NCBI RefSeq assembly: GCF_014529535.1
Contig: NW_023503496.1
Location: 806,001 to 870,000 of the forward strand
Origin: Bradysia coprophila
Taxonomy: Eukaryota > Arthropoda > Insecta > Diptera > Sciaridae
DNA: 64,000 bases
Direction of reading: 5' to 3'
Shown here: piece by piece, positions 11,464 through 22,846 of the stretch
Layout of the letters: every line of letters begins with the position of its first letter
Numbering within the stretch: position 1 is the stretch's first letter
Translations under genes and position numbers: made by a program
Notes under the pieces: generated by a model
What the model saw: only the letters and a program-made list of their open reading frames with translations
What the model was told of the DNA's origin: nothing
The model's database searches: none

Positions 11464-12045
11464 TTATCGTTTAATTGAAACAGATGAACGCACTACTAGT
11501 ATGGCATCGAACAATCGCATTTTATCAGCACACTTCAAATTATCCTGTTCTAGCCGCAAAACGAAAGCGTTCCGTTCATGAGCTTCCACTGGTCTATCAT
11601 TAGCCTGTGCAGCCAACTCTCGTAAAATCTCACTACTGAGTTGACCAATTTTCTCGCGCACCATATCTAACGGTTGTGGTTGCCAGTCTTCCTCTGTATA
11701 TGACAGCCAATCGGCACGGTAGCGATACTGAATTGCTTTGGCTGCATTAATTTGTGCGACAATAAATGATATGACAGATTCTGGATCCAACCCCAGGTCT
11801 TTGGCTTCAGTTAACGAGCTATTTATCACTTTACTTTCTTGTACAACATCCTCTATCTGCAGATGGTTTTGCGCCTTGTAACCGGCTACATCTTTCATAT
11901 ATGCTAGGCGTTGATTAACTTTCTCCGCTAGCAGGACCAGTCTACTTTGTGATACAACTGAGTCATCGAAAGACTGTCTCACACAATCTTTTGGCATCCT
12001 AGATCTCCTAGAAACACTGTAACGAACGATACACTCATTAGCCAT
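11464..12045 (-). CDS. Chorismate mutase, AroQ-gamma type, probable bacterial origin
   Basis: The family converts chorismate to prephenate, toward phenylalanine and tyrosine. The intact intronless frame encodes 193 residues. Residues 41-113 carry a strong AroQ-gamma signature: QRLAYMKDVAGYK, HLQIEDVVQES, LGLDPESVISF and QINAAKAIQYRYRADW. Likely active-site residues are R46, K57, D66, Q106 and perhaps R130; Q69 stands where the mycobacterial enzyme has Arg, a change I recall from enterobacterial members. The second half (KIGQLSSEIL, NLKCADKMRLFDAI) also fits. The family is normally exported, but residues 1-38 contain no hydrophobic signal peptide. An in-frame stop lies 9 nt before the ATG, so a secretory leader would need a separate spliced exon, and I found no convincing one. 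The neighbours are an intron-bearing insect gene and insect-type MITEs, which argues against bacterial contamination. Animals lack the shikimate pathway, so horizontal transfer is the simplest explanation. Confidence 0.85.
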   Translation of the reverse strand: MANECIVRYSVSRRSRMPKDCVRQSFDDSVVSQSRLVLLAEKVNQRLAYMKDVAGYKAQNHLQIEDVVQESKVINSSLTEAKDLGLDPESVISFIVAQINAAKAIQYRYRADWLSYTEEDWQPQPLDMVREKIGQLSSEILRELAAQANDRPVEAHERNAFVLRLEQDNLKCADKMRLFDAILVVRSSVSIKR

Positions 12046-12593
12046 AATGTGTTAAGGAAAAACAACTTTATGCAATTTACGGAAACATTAACGAAAACCT
12101 AGATAGTTTTCAAATGTTTGTCAATTTTAACCAAGACCATGTCGAATATTTGTTAAACAATTTCTTAAATTAAATTATTTCTTTTTCTATAAGTATATTG
12201 TTTTACAAGGTAATACTCAAAATCTTTCAACGAAGAACGAAACGATGATGTTTCATATCGCGTCATCGCTATAAATGTTAAACACATAATGCAACGTATA
12301 TGTAATCGATGTTTGCGCAGATAAGGGGACTTTTTTGTACCGAAACTTCTGCGAAGCGAAAAATTGTAATTCTTCTATGAATGGACCATCGGACATTGTT
12401 AACTTTGAGTTTTTTATCGTTCCACAAGAGGCAGTTGACTGATACCATCACACAATCACAATCGCAGACATCAACATTGATCAAATTGATCAGAATTAAG
12501 CTTTAAACGCTTTCCTAACAGTCGGAAATAGTAGTTTACAGTGCATGCTGCGAAAATGATTCATTACATGGGGAACTGTTTTAAGATAAGAGC

Positions 12594-12816
12594 AACTCAC
12601 AAGTGTGTGTTTAAGCGCCAAGGTTTGAAAACTGCTATTTTGACCAGGGTAGAGCAACTACCTGTGTCAAAATAATAGTTTTCCAACCGAAGTGCTTAAA
12701 GCACACGCGTGAGTAGAGGTGCGCGCCGATCGATAAAATGAAAAATGGAAAACGTTTGTTTTTGTATATGATCGGCTGAGCGGTAAGACTTTGAAATGTC
12801 TTACTGCTCAGCCGAT
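12594..12816. repeat. Two adjacent palindromes
   Basis: About 12594-12715 forms a hairpin with stem block GTTT.GAAAACT..TATTTTGAC and its complement. About 12769-12816 is a second one, with ATCGGCTGAGC mirrored by GCTCAGCCGAT. They lie between the chorismate mutase gene and the segmental duplication. Confidence 0.5.
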
Positions 12817-13693
12817 ATTGGTCCTATTGAAAAACTAATTAACTTGCCAGCCTCCTGAGATCACAAGCTACACACTGGCATTTCGTTTGATCGAAATCCA
12901 CCGCGTAAAAAAATTCATTTTTCTAAATGTGGCGGTTGTCAAACTCATCTGACTTATACTCGATATACGGAATATATGAAGATATACTCGATATACTGGA
13001 TATACGAGCGTATATGGAGTATAAATAAAACGAAGGGAATTCCCCTATTGATTTGAAATTTTCGGATTTTTCTCACGAATTCAAACGGAAATGACATCTA
13101 ATCTATTGTATAGTCATGAATTTTAACCAACGTCTATCTCAAATTTTCAATTTATTATCGAGTCATTTTGAGTCATAGCCCCCCCTCTCTATCCACCAGT
13201 ACACTAGTCATCCCATTTGTAACGAAAGCATCTCTTCAAATAGTATGGCACTTACTGATTATGATGTTGATGTGATCGAACACCAATTACCAAAAAAGCA
13301 ACAGAAATAGTAACAAAATAATATTTCATTTCACGTAAATACTTTCTAGAAAATAAATATTTCGAAGACAACCTCAAATGGTGGTCTGGAAGCTCTAATT
13401 GTTGACGATGTACTGCCTTTTATTATCTCCAACGCAATGCTAACAATGAATTTTATATAATCGTCGCAAAAAATGTGATTAATTCAACTGTTTATATGAC
13501 TAACAAATTATCAGTAATATCATCGCTGAACGCGCGAAATGTTTTGTTGTTTTGATGAGTGTCTAAACAGTATCGAGCGTAGCGAGTAAACTAATGTAAA
13601 ATAAATCGTCATATGATAATAATGTTTGGAAACGTCAAGGCTTACAACAACAGAAACTGGAAAATTAGGGATACGATATCCAGGGCTGTATAC

Positions 13694-13880
13694 TTTGTGG
13701 AGGTCACGCAGATACGCGGGTTACACACCGCTGTTGATGATAAAATGGCCGATTCCATACAAAAATTCACCTACACTGATGATTCTCGTCGTCTGAATTT
13801 TTTTTACATCTAAAATCATCAGAAATGATGTGTTCCCGCGTATCTAATAAAATGGCGGTCTGCGGGACCTCTGCGAGGGA
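13694..13880. mobile_element. Foldback MITE (GGAGGTCACGCAGATAC family), unit A
   Basis: The left end TTTGTGGAGGTCACGCAGAT and right end GTCTGCG.GACCTC are inverted around CATCAG and TTCACCTAC blocks. The same element is at 22045-22230 in unit B and, outside the duplication, at 34952-35157. Short open frames within it are not genes. Confidence 0.6.
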
Positions 13881-13998
13881 GAATAGACATTTTAACGTGT
13901 ACCCACTCGGTACGTTGTGTTTACATAGGCAATTCACCGCTATGTAGGTAACGTCAGATTTTTCGTCCATAAATGCCGAACAATAACACTAACCCTAA

Positions 13999-14210
13999 CG
14001 TATAGTTTTCACTTAAAAAGAGCACTCCGTTTAGCCTCCGTTTACATGACAGTTGTGAAATATTACAAAGGAACTGTCACGTAAACGGAGTAAAAAATGG
14101 AAATAAATTCAATTTCCACTCCGTTTGCGTGACAGTTCTTTTGTTCTATTTTACAACTGTCATGTAGACGGAGGCTAAACGGAGTGCTTTTTTTAAGTGG
14201 AAACTATACT
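13999..14210. mobile_element. PIF/Harbinger-like MITE, unit A only
   Basis: A 212-bp palindrome with ends GTATAGTTT.CACTTAAAAA and long arms carrying AGCACTCCGTTTAGCCTCCG. It is flanked by TAA at 13996-13998 and 14211-14213. Unit B has the empty site: its sequence reads ACCC-TAA-ATCCT near 22350 where unit A reads ACCC-TAA-element-TAA-ATCCT. The insertion therefore postdates the duplication or was lost cleanly from B. Confidence 0.85.
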
Positions 14211-15444
14211 TAAATCCTGACAATAGAGAGCGTCAGATTTTTTTAACGCTAAATGACACACACTAACGCTAACGCTAAATCCGTACGGTAATGACAAATG
14301 CCAACGATAAAAGCTACATTAATGAGTTAGTCGACGCCATGTCGCTTTTAAGTTTAACATCTGTGAGGCCGCCAATATCAGGCACTTTTTCATCTCTGAA
14401 TATATCAGCAATCGCTGTTTGAAATTTAAAAATTAATTCATTGCCATAATTCTAAGGTCCATTAATATGAGTTTCGTCATTTCTTTGCATGAAATTTACT
14501 AAAATTAAAAATTTATTTATGAAATATGGATACATGGTCGGCCATTTTGATGTAAGATTAAAGAATTCAAATGCAGTGCAATAAAGACAAATGTCAAACG
14601 ATAAAGGCAAACGTCAGACGATAGATCATTTTCATTTCCGGTACTCGTCAACGTAACCCCACTTAATTTTTCGTCAGGTAGTCCTCAACCTCAATCAATT
14701 GACGGTAACTGCGTTCAATTTACTGGTTTTTACATGAAAATCGTTCGTTCAATTCATTCGATATTTTTCGACATGACTGACAGTTGGGATCGTGTCTGAC
14801 GTTTACAAGGTCATGAAAATGATCTATAAAGGGAAATGCAAAAATGATTAAATTTCTTCTAAAATAAATGAAATGAAACATAAAGCTTTTCAAGCTTTTC
14901 ACTTGAATTTTCTGTTGCAAGAAAAATATCAAGAGCAATATTTATTAATATGAAACCTGGAATGACTATTTTAATTTATTAATAAAGTTCGTCACAGATA
15001 ATGTAGTTATACAGTATCATTTTATCACTTCCTGAAATGGACAGGATGTAAATGAGGGAATGTCACTCGTATTTTTTGATTCAGACGTTTATCGCTCTAT
15101 TAGCTATTTTGCTAACGCAATGTATTTATTGTGTATGTTTCTTTCCAAAATCATGAAAATGAAGTGAAATTAGATGATCAATGTGAAAAACATTTATATT
15201 TTGTGATTAATTTACATTGTTTGATGTGGTCAGGATTGACAGTACAAATGGCTTTACAAACTGGTTCGCTTTGGTGGTCTTTTCGCTGGTAAAACAGTGT
15301 AATAATTGCCTTTTTCTCCTTAAAAACTGATAAATAGAGTAATTTATTGCATTAATTTTGGTAGAAAACACTACAAATTTTGTTATTAATAGCACGGCCG
15401 CTCCTGCCTGGTTTTGTTTACTCTGCCGCGTTAATAGTTATTTG

Positions 15445-15527
15445 TTTGCCTGTTTTGGACGATTGATTTGAGGCAATGTCGTGGGTGGTACAAGCGAAAG
15501 TGCCTCAGATCAATTGTCCCAAACTGG
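15445..15527. repeat. Long hairpin of the TTTTGGACG.TTGAT family
   Basis: The stem pairs about 15445-15480 with 15494-15527 (GTTTTGGACGATTGAT against ATCAATTGTCCCAAAC). The same hairpin is at about 25766-25850 in unit B. Relatives with different outer stems occur at 33551-33680 and 41197-41306. Confidence 0.6.
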
Positions 15528-15575
15528 TAAAATTTTTACAAAATTCTCTTTGATTCATTTAATTCCATTTAGTTA

Positions 15576-15698
15576 CAGTGAACGACATCTCAAATGTCTC
15601 ACTGTCAAATTTTTCTGAGAATTTTATTGTGTCATTGCAAATTCACAATGACATTCTCTGAAAAAATGACAGTGAGACATTTGAGATGTCGTTCACTG
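15576..15698. mobile_element. Tc1/mariner-like MITE, unit A
   Basis: A near-perfect 123-bp palindrome, CAGTGAACGACATCTCAAA...CACTG, flanked by TA on both sides. Unit B lacks it at the equivalent place (near 26905) but carries a copy at another position, 27326-27449. This shows movement after the duplication. Confidence 0.8.
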
Positions 15699-16030
15699 TA
15701 TTTAAAAAAAAATCTTCAGAAATTAGTTGAGATAACTCATCTTAAATTGCTTGAAAAAATTCAACTTCTTCATTAAAATTCTTACACTTTTTAATCAAAT
15801 TGTGCTCATGTGGTTGTACAGTTAGTAAAAAACTACCTACTAGATAAATGACTAACAAACAACTTGATAGTCAACTATCAAATTTGATAGTCAACTATCA
15901 AGATGTTAGTAGTTCACTAGCAAGAGATGTTTACGCGTTAAAAGCTGGGCATCGAATGATGAACTTATTCTTCCTACTAGTTTCATGCACGTCGAAAACA
16001 AACTTATATGATTTACCCACACTACCAAAC

Positions 16031-16945
16031 TGTCGAAAATTTTACTAACAATTTCCAGTTCGTCGATCTACATTCGTCTTGGTAGGATATTATCCCCAGT
16101 TCGCAAGCGCCAAGACACTATGACTGTTTTTGACATACTCCCCTTGATACTCCCACTTTGACCTTGAAACTCAAGGTGGAAAGGTTAAATCACATTAAAT
16201 TGTTGCATCCAATACGATTTGATATGTTACGCCAAATGACAAACCAATTGAAGTGTTGCGACAATGACCAACGACTTGGATGTTGGATTTATGCATGAAC
16301 TCGTCACACCACCAACCTGGATGTTGCGCCACCGAACAACCAATTGATAAGCAGCGCCCAATGACCAACCAATTGAAGTGTTGCGTTGCGACAATGACCA
16401 ACGATGTCAAAAATAGTTGCTAGTAAAAACTGAGCAGTGATTTACTCACAAAATAGAAAAAACCAAAGTATAGATCTCTTCGTTTGGTGAAACTGATGAC
16501 GGAAACGTGAGTAATGGTGAGGAAAAGTGTGCAAACTAATCGAAACCAACTTCACAATTTCACATAGTAATGAATAAGTGAGTGCGTCCAATTCTTTGAA
16601 ATGAATGCAAATGAACTAAATACGGGGTATTCCCTTAGAAGCAAAGTTGGTTGTCATTAGTCTGCACACAAAACCGAACCGTCGATCGTCACGCCAGCGG
16701 TCATTTTAGTGATCTATTCCATTAAATTGAAATTGGTCGAGTTGTCTTACAACTGGCCTTAAATACGATGGAATTGTATGGAAATAGTTCAGAATTCACT
16801 GTATCGTTCAACGGGCAACATGGCCAAAGGGAAGCGTTTTTCTCATAGTGTCTTGGCGCTTGCGAGCTTGGGATAATATCCTACCAAGACGAATGTAGAC
16901 CGACAAACTGGAAATTATTAGTAAAATTTTCGACATATGGCGCAG
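16031..16945. mobile_element. Foldback element with about 100-bp inverted arms, unit A only
   Basis: The left arm (GTCGAAAATTTTACTAA, CATTCGTCTTGGTAGGATA, GCGCCAAGACACTAT) is mirrored at about 16840-16942. Unit B reads straight through at about 27590. The interior holds several repeats around CCAATTGAAGTGTTGCG (16195-16405) and a nested 250-bp repeat at 16468-16717. Related termini recur near 52368-52460. No coding sequence is credible. Confidence 0.65.
16468..16717. repeat. Dispersed 250-bp repeat, copy 1
   Basis: The same 250 bp occurs at about 58088-58337. Both copies begin ATAGATCTCTTCG and end GTGATCTAT, giving short inverted ends ATAGATC/GATCTAT. It is a likely MITE, nested here inside the foldback element. 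Confidence 0.6.
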
Positions 16946-17235
16946 CAGAAAGGATTCATTCGTTGGTTGGACACATGTCGAAAATTTCATCAAAGTAACT
17001 TTTTTTAATTGAGGCTATGATCAACAGTGTGAAATCCCGTTTTTATCGGATAGCAAAGATCCCAGATCTTTAGTCCCACATAGTCCATCTTCGAACTTAG
17101 CCTCGGGATTTTAATTCCACGTATTTAAAAAAAAGAATCATTCAAATTGGTTGATAATTACTCAAGTTATCGTGCCTTGAACGAAAAACTGTCACCCACA
17201 TTTAACGTTTTTCATGGCATTTCATACATTTTCAA

Positions 17236-19242
17236 CATAGAGTTACACTCGAGAGTTGGCGAGATGGCGCTTTTCTATGGAAATGCTAGTTCTAAGAGAA
17301 AACCAGCATTTTGGGTGCCGATGCTCCTTGAAAAAGCATTCTGTGCGGTCAGTAGCCATTTTGTTTAACAAAATTTCATATTTTTTAGGATTCTGTTTGT
17401 TGTGTTTGTGTATTGCTTGATTTACTTTTTAATTCGGTGGTTTTTGTGTTAAATTTCAGTGCTTAAAGGAAAATTATAAAAAGTGAAAGAAAATTGTGCA
17501 AAATGAGGATGTATTTAGATTAAATTGTGTCGAAAAATTGATAGTTTTTAGTGAAGTTAGTGTCATTGAATTTCGCATCAAATTTTTTGGAAATTTTCAA
17601 TAAAAATATGTTTCTATCATTCATTGGATGTGCATTTTAATATTTTCAATTTTATTGTGTCTATTTTCACCGGCGAGGACAAAAAAATCAAAATTGATCG
17701 AACTGTTTATGAAATGAACGTTCTACACTTTTCCATTGTAAACGAGCCGTCAGAACAGTCGGAGCGTTTGCTGCGACTGAGCCCCGTACGAACCCGTACA
17801 TCTATTGCGCACGTGACCCTAGTGCGTCTGTCAAATTATTATGAAATGTGTACATCTTACAAATTGCGCTTAGCGCAATTACGAAGCCCCGTACGACGTT
17901 CCTTTCAAATGTAAGCCTAGTTACGGCCTTAGTCCAACGACCCAAATTTAATTTTTTTTCAACATCATTATATTCGGCCTTCGATTACCTTCCAAATGAA
18001 ACAAAAATTAGGAAAATCGGACGAAATTTACTCGAGATATATGCAAAATACACTTAGGGCCGAGTAACGGGCTTAGTCCAAGGACCCAAATTTAATTTTT
18101 TTTCAACAACATTCTATTCCTCGTTCGATTACTTTTCAAATGAAACAAAAATTAGGAAAATCGAATCAAATTTACTCGAGTTATATGCAAAATACACTTA
18201 GGGCCGAGGAGCGGCCTCAGTCCAAGGACCTAATTTTCAAACATTTTTCTCACCACATTCTATTCGGTATTCAATTACCTTTCATATAAGACAAAAATTA
18301 GCAAAATTGGATGAGATTTACTCGATTTATATGCAAAATACACTTAGGGCCGAGGAGCGGCCTCAGTCCAAGGACCCAAATTTAAAACGTTCTTCGCCAC
18401 ATTATATTCGGGCTTCGATTACCTTTCAAATGAAACAAAAATCACGAAAAAAGGATGAAATTTACTCGAGTTATATGCAAAATACACTTAGGGCCGAGTA
18501 GCCTTTCAGTTCTAAGGCCCTAACTCACGGGCCATTCACCCGATTTTAAAAAACTTTTTTTTCCTGGATCGGTATCGACAATACCTATCTTTTGCCGTTT
18601 CATTTACATTTCCAACGTTTTTTTTGCCGTAAATATCCCCAAAAGACCTTAAAGCACTTAGGCGGCCCTAACTCACGAAGGGCCGACCCAAATATGCCCA
18701 TCTTCGAACTTAGCCTCACTATTTTGACTATCTTTCAGGGAATTTTTTTTTTTGAAATCGAATTTGATTTACTCAAGATATCGACGTGGCGGACAGACGG
18801 ACAGACAAAATTTTTATTGCGGATTCGTCATCTATGAACATAGGCAAACACTTTGCCCTTACCGTCTGCTTCGAATTCCATCAATTACACACGGCATCGT
18901 AATCCTATAAGCCCCTTTGTACTTCGTACGGGGCTAACAAACTTTATTTTTTTCGCATTTCACATGTAATCATTCGATTCTGTTTCACTTCTTTGATTTT
19001 CTCACTTGTCTTCTACGTTATTTTATTTAAATATTAAAAAGAAACGCTGAAATCGCTTCACTAAAAGCATTTTTGTTATGTGATTCATATCAAAACATAA
19101 AATTTCACAGGACATGTCATGTATGACAGTTTCACATACGAGTCAGGGTTACTAAATATTGCAAGAATAGGGCTGTCCATGTGCAGGCCACAAGGGTAGA
19201 TGATAAAACGCCATCTCGCCAACTCTCGAGTGTAACTCTATG
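17236..19242. mobile_element. 2.0-kb hAT-like element, unit A only, 8-bp TSD
   Basis: Inverted ends CATAGAGTTACACTCGAGAG continue through GGCGAGATGGCG. They are flanked by perfect ATTTTCAA at 17228-17235 and 19243-19250; unit B has a single uninterrupted copy of that target near 27834. The interior has no transposase. It carries the 17925-18505 tandem array and repeats with GCCCCGTACGA blocks that recur at about 20700, 29930 and 43650. A fragment with the same end is at about 34652-34690. Confidence 0.85.
17925..18505. repeat. Tandem array, unit about 140 bp
   Basis: Four to five head-to-tail units share AAATTTACTCGAG, ATGCAAAATACACTTAGGGC and CAAGGACC. The units have diverged and make short repeated open frames that are not genes. 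The array lies inside the hAT-like element. A related TACTC.AG.TAT motif follows at about 18768-18780. Confidence 0.7.
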
Positions 19243-19416
19243 ATTTTCAATCACAGTGAACCTTTTCGTCACTCACATTTTTCGGTATTTTCTGGTGTAA
19301 GACCCTGACTTTCAGTCAAGGGAATTATGAATATTTTCAACTCACAGTAGATAAAGTCGTTACTGAATTCAAATTTAAAATCAGTCAGATTCAGTACGCA
19401 AATCACTACGGAAACA

Positions 19417-20470
19417 ATGTCCAACACCACGATCGCTACGGATACAAGATCGGCATTCATACAGGATTCATTTGTCTTGTTTTTGTATATCATTACTGGC
19501 ATCGTTGCAATTCTTGGTAATGGCTTTGTCCTGGCGGTTATTTTACGGAATCGAACACGTCACTTTTCATCAGTCACCTATACACTAATTGCGAACATGG
19601 CACTGAGCGACCTTATAGCCGGACTCATCATATTCGCTCAATTCGGTTTCTGTTCGACAGAAGCGTTGAGTTGTGGTTTATCAATGGAATTTATGTGTTT
19701 AATGATAAAATTGATACAAATCGTGTCCTACTTCGTATCGACATACACAATGACTGCCATTGCCTATGAGCGACTACATGTGATGAAGTCACCTTTCGCC
19801 CCTAAAACACATCCCAAATGGTACATTGCAATCAGTTGGATTGTCGGAATAATGTACATAACGATCTGTACATTTAATGTGCGTGTCAGTGAATTCTTCA
19901 CCCCCACTGAACTCATCTCATGCAAAGTTCTGTTTCAAATCGGATTCTTGAACAAGCCATACGTGCGAACCATTCGTGCCGTTTTACTGATGCTGTTGCA
20001 ATTCGTTATTCCGCTGGGAATCACCAGTGTGATGTACACATGGTTGTTGATCCAATTGCGCTGTCAGAAAATCGTAGGTGAGGCAACGGATGACAAAATT
20101 GCTCGAAAGAAAAAATCGAACCGGAACTTGACGATCATGTTGATGTTTACTGTGATCGCATTTGCAGTCAGTTGGCTTCCAGTTCACATTTGGCATCTCG
20201 TGATGTTCTTTCAAATCAAATTGAAGTGAGTGACGGAGAGGTACTAAAGTACAGCAGCAAAATGCATTTTCTAACGTTTTTTTTTTTGTTGTTGTGCACC
20301 ATTTCTGCAGAGGAAGTAAATGCAATTCGTCTCTTGCATACTCATTGTGCTACTGGTTCGCTGTCAGTTCGTGTGCTTGGAACCCATTCATTTACTGTTT
20401 GAGAGGATCGAAATTTCGACGCACAATATCTGATTTGAAGATACGTGTTTTAGGATCGTCTTCTTCTTAA
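19417..20470 (+). CDS. Class A (rhodopsin-like) GPCR, copy A
   Basis: A seven-helix plasma-membrane receptor of 322 residues in two exons, 19417-20225 and 20311-20470, joined by a GT-AG intron that splits a Lys codon just after helix 6. Visible hallmarks are a short N-terminus with an NTT glycosylation site, helix 1 GNGFVL, helix 2 NMALSDLIAG, the helix-3 Cys in SMEFMC, YER at the DRY position, an extracellular-loop-2 Cys in LISCKV, SWLPVH in helix 6, and NPFIY in helix 7. The tail is short (FRRTISDLK...SSSS). The overall look is peptide-receptor-like, but I cannot assign a ligand. The first exon alone would stop before helix 7, so the second exon is needed for a working receptor. The second copy is at 28012-29064 in the tandem duplication. 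Confidence 0.9.
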
Positions 20471-21589
20471 GAGAAAATTTATGACTGCCCAACACTTATG
20501 CTGGTCCCAAAATACGAAAATTCGAACATTTTTAGGTAATCCTACGAAGCAAGCTTACATTAAATTATTATTTGAAAAAAAGTCTTTGGCGATAATTATT
20601 CTTCGTTGAAAGGTGCACATGAGTGATGTCACATAACAAGGTAGATTCAAGATTTCAATTGAAAAAAAACGAGCCATCAGAACAGTCGGAGCGTTTGCTG
20701 CGACTGGAGCCCAGAACGAGCCCGTATATCTATTGCGTACGTGACCCAAGTGCGTCTGTCCACCTATTTTGACTCGTAAGCCTATTGCTCGCGTAAAATC
20801 GTAAATCTATTATGAAATGTTTATTTTCATCGATCAACGAATGAGATGACAATCATGTCTTATCGCTCAGCCGATATTGGTCCTATTGAAAAACTAATTA
20901 ACTTGCCAGCCTCCTGAGATCACAAGCTACACACTGGCATTTCGTTTGATCGAAATCCATCGCGTAAAAAAATTCATTTTTCTAAATGTGGCGGCTGTCA
21001 AACTCATCCGACTTATGCACGATATACGGAATATATGAAGATATACTCGATATGCTGCGTATAATTAAAATTAAAGGAATTCCCCTATTGATTTGAAATT
21101 TTCGTATTTTTCTCACGAATTCAAACGGAAATGACATCTAATCTATTGTATAGTCATGAATTTTAACCAACGTCTATCTCAAATTTACAATTTATTATCG
21201 AGTCATTTTGAGTCATAGCCCCCCCTCTCTCTCCACCAGTACACTAGTCATCCCATTTGTAACGAAAGCATCTCTACAAATAGTATTACACTTACTGATT
21301 ATGATGTTGATGTGATCGAACACCAATTACCAAAAAAGCAACAGAAATAGTAACAAAATAATATTTCATTTCACGTAAATACTTTCTAGTAAATAAATAT
21401 TTTGAAGACAACCTCCAATGGTGGTTTGGAATCTCTAATTGTTGACGATGTACTGCCTTTTATTATCTCCAACGCAATGCTAACAATGAATTTTATACAA
21501 TCGCAAAAAATGTGATTAATTCAACTGTTTATATGACTAACAAATTATCAGTAATATCATCGCTGAACGCGCGACATGTTTTGTTGTTT

Positions 21590-21930
21590 CAAGTTTATTA
21601 TAGCTATTTTTCTGGTAAGTGTCTAAACAGTGTTGTTATGTGATATGGAGCCCGAGCGTAGCGAGTTCAGGAGCACATCGTGTACGTTATAGGAACAAGA
21701 TTTTATCTGCTATCCAACACAGATAATGATAGTGACATAATGCGTTGGATAGGTCTTGGTGCCCTCAATATGTAACACACCTCCGTTCGTCCCTGCTTCC
21801 TGCTTTGTGGTCAATTCCTTCTACAACTGCCACTTCCAATTCCAATTCTAAGTGTGTGACTTTATTAAACATTTTGTATGCACTTGGTCACATCTTATCG
21901 ATGTGGTAGGTCCCTTGACTTAAATTGTTA
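21590..21930. mobile_element. Unit B-only insertion, possibly a solo LTR
   Basis: About 340 bp absent from the equivalent point of unit A (near 13560-13590). It contains CCGAGCGTAGCGAG and the A-rich motif TTATTAAA, and could be read as a TG...CA long terminal repeat starting near 21636. I could not confirm ends or a target duplication. Confidence 0.3.
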
Positions 21931-22044
21931 AATACAACTAATGTAAAATAAATCGTCATATGATAATAATGTTTGGAAACGCCAAGGCTTACAACAACAG
22001 AAACTGGAAAATTAGGGATACGATATCCAGGGATGTATACTTTG

Positions 22045-22230
22045 TGGAGGTCACGCAGATACGCGGGTTACAAACCGCTGTTGATGATAAAATGGCCAAT
22101 TTCATACAAAAATTCACCTACACTGATGATTCTCGTCGTCTTGTGTAGTGAATTTTTTTTACATCTAAAATCATCAGAAATGATGTGTTCCCGCGTATCT
22201 AATAAAATGGCGGTCTGCGTGACCTCTGCG
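22045..22230. mobile_element. Foldback MITE (GGAGGTCACGCAGATAC family), unit B
   Basis: Counterpart of the element at 13694-13880, shared by both units and so older than the duplication. The right end reads GGTCTGCGTGACCTC and is less decayed than in unit A. Confidence 0.6.
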
Positions 22231-22846
22231 AGGGAAGAATAGACATTTTAACGTGTACCCACTCGGTACGTTGTGTTTACATAGGCAATTCACCGCTATG
22301 TAGGTAACGTCAGATTTTTCGTCCATAAATGCCGAACAATAAAACTAACCCTAAATCCTAAACCCTAATAATAGAGGTCAGATTTTTTTAACGCTAAATG
22401 CCACACACTAACGATAACACTAAATCTGTACGTTAATGGCAAATGCCGACGATAAAGGCAACATTAATGAGTTAGTCGACGCCATGTCGCTTTTAAGTTA
22501 AACATCTGTGAGGCCGCCAATATCAGGCACTTTTTCATCTCTGCATATATCAGCAATCGCTGTTTGAAATTTAAAAATTAATTCATTGCCATAATTCTAA
22601 GGTCCATTAATATGAGTTTCGTCCTTTATTTGCATGAAATTTACTAAAATGAAAAAATAAATTTATGAAATATGGATACATGGTCGGCCATTTTGATGTA
22701 AGATTAAAGAATTCAAATGCAGTGCAATAAAGACAAATGTCAAACGATAAAGGCAAACGTCAGACGATAGATCATTTTCATTTCCGGTACTTGTCAACGT
22801 AGCCCCACTTAATTTTTCGTCAGGTAGTCCTCAACCTCAATCAATT

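Larger units (their letters stand above)
12797..20855. repeat. Tandem segmental duplication, unit A
   Basis: The unit starts TGTCTTA.GCTCAGCCGATATTGG and ends CGAATGAGATGACAAT. The same order of blocks recurs in unit B (20856-30395): GCCAGCCTCCTGAGATC, CCCCCCTCTCT, the 13613 and 21960 block, the GGAGGTCACGC element, the GPCR gene, and the GGTAATCCTACGAAGCAAGC tail. Non-repeat parts look roughly 95-98% identical by eye. Unit A has its own insertions at 13999-14210, 15576-15698, about 16031-16945 and 17236-19242. The GPCR is its only convincing gene. Confidence 0.85.

Noticed and set aside
17147-18837. Several repeated open frames
   Set aside because: Produced by the tandem array and other repeats of the 17236-19242 element; no conserved domain.
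19984-20402. Frames overlapping the GPCR on both strands
   Set aside because: Antisense or alternate-frame shadows of the receptor exons; the plus-strand one overlaps the true second exon in the wrong frame.
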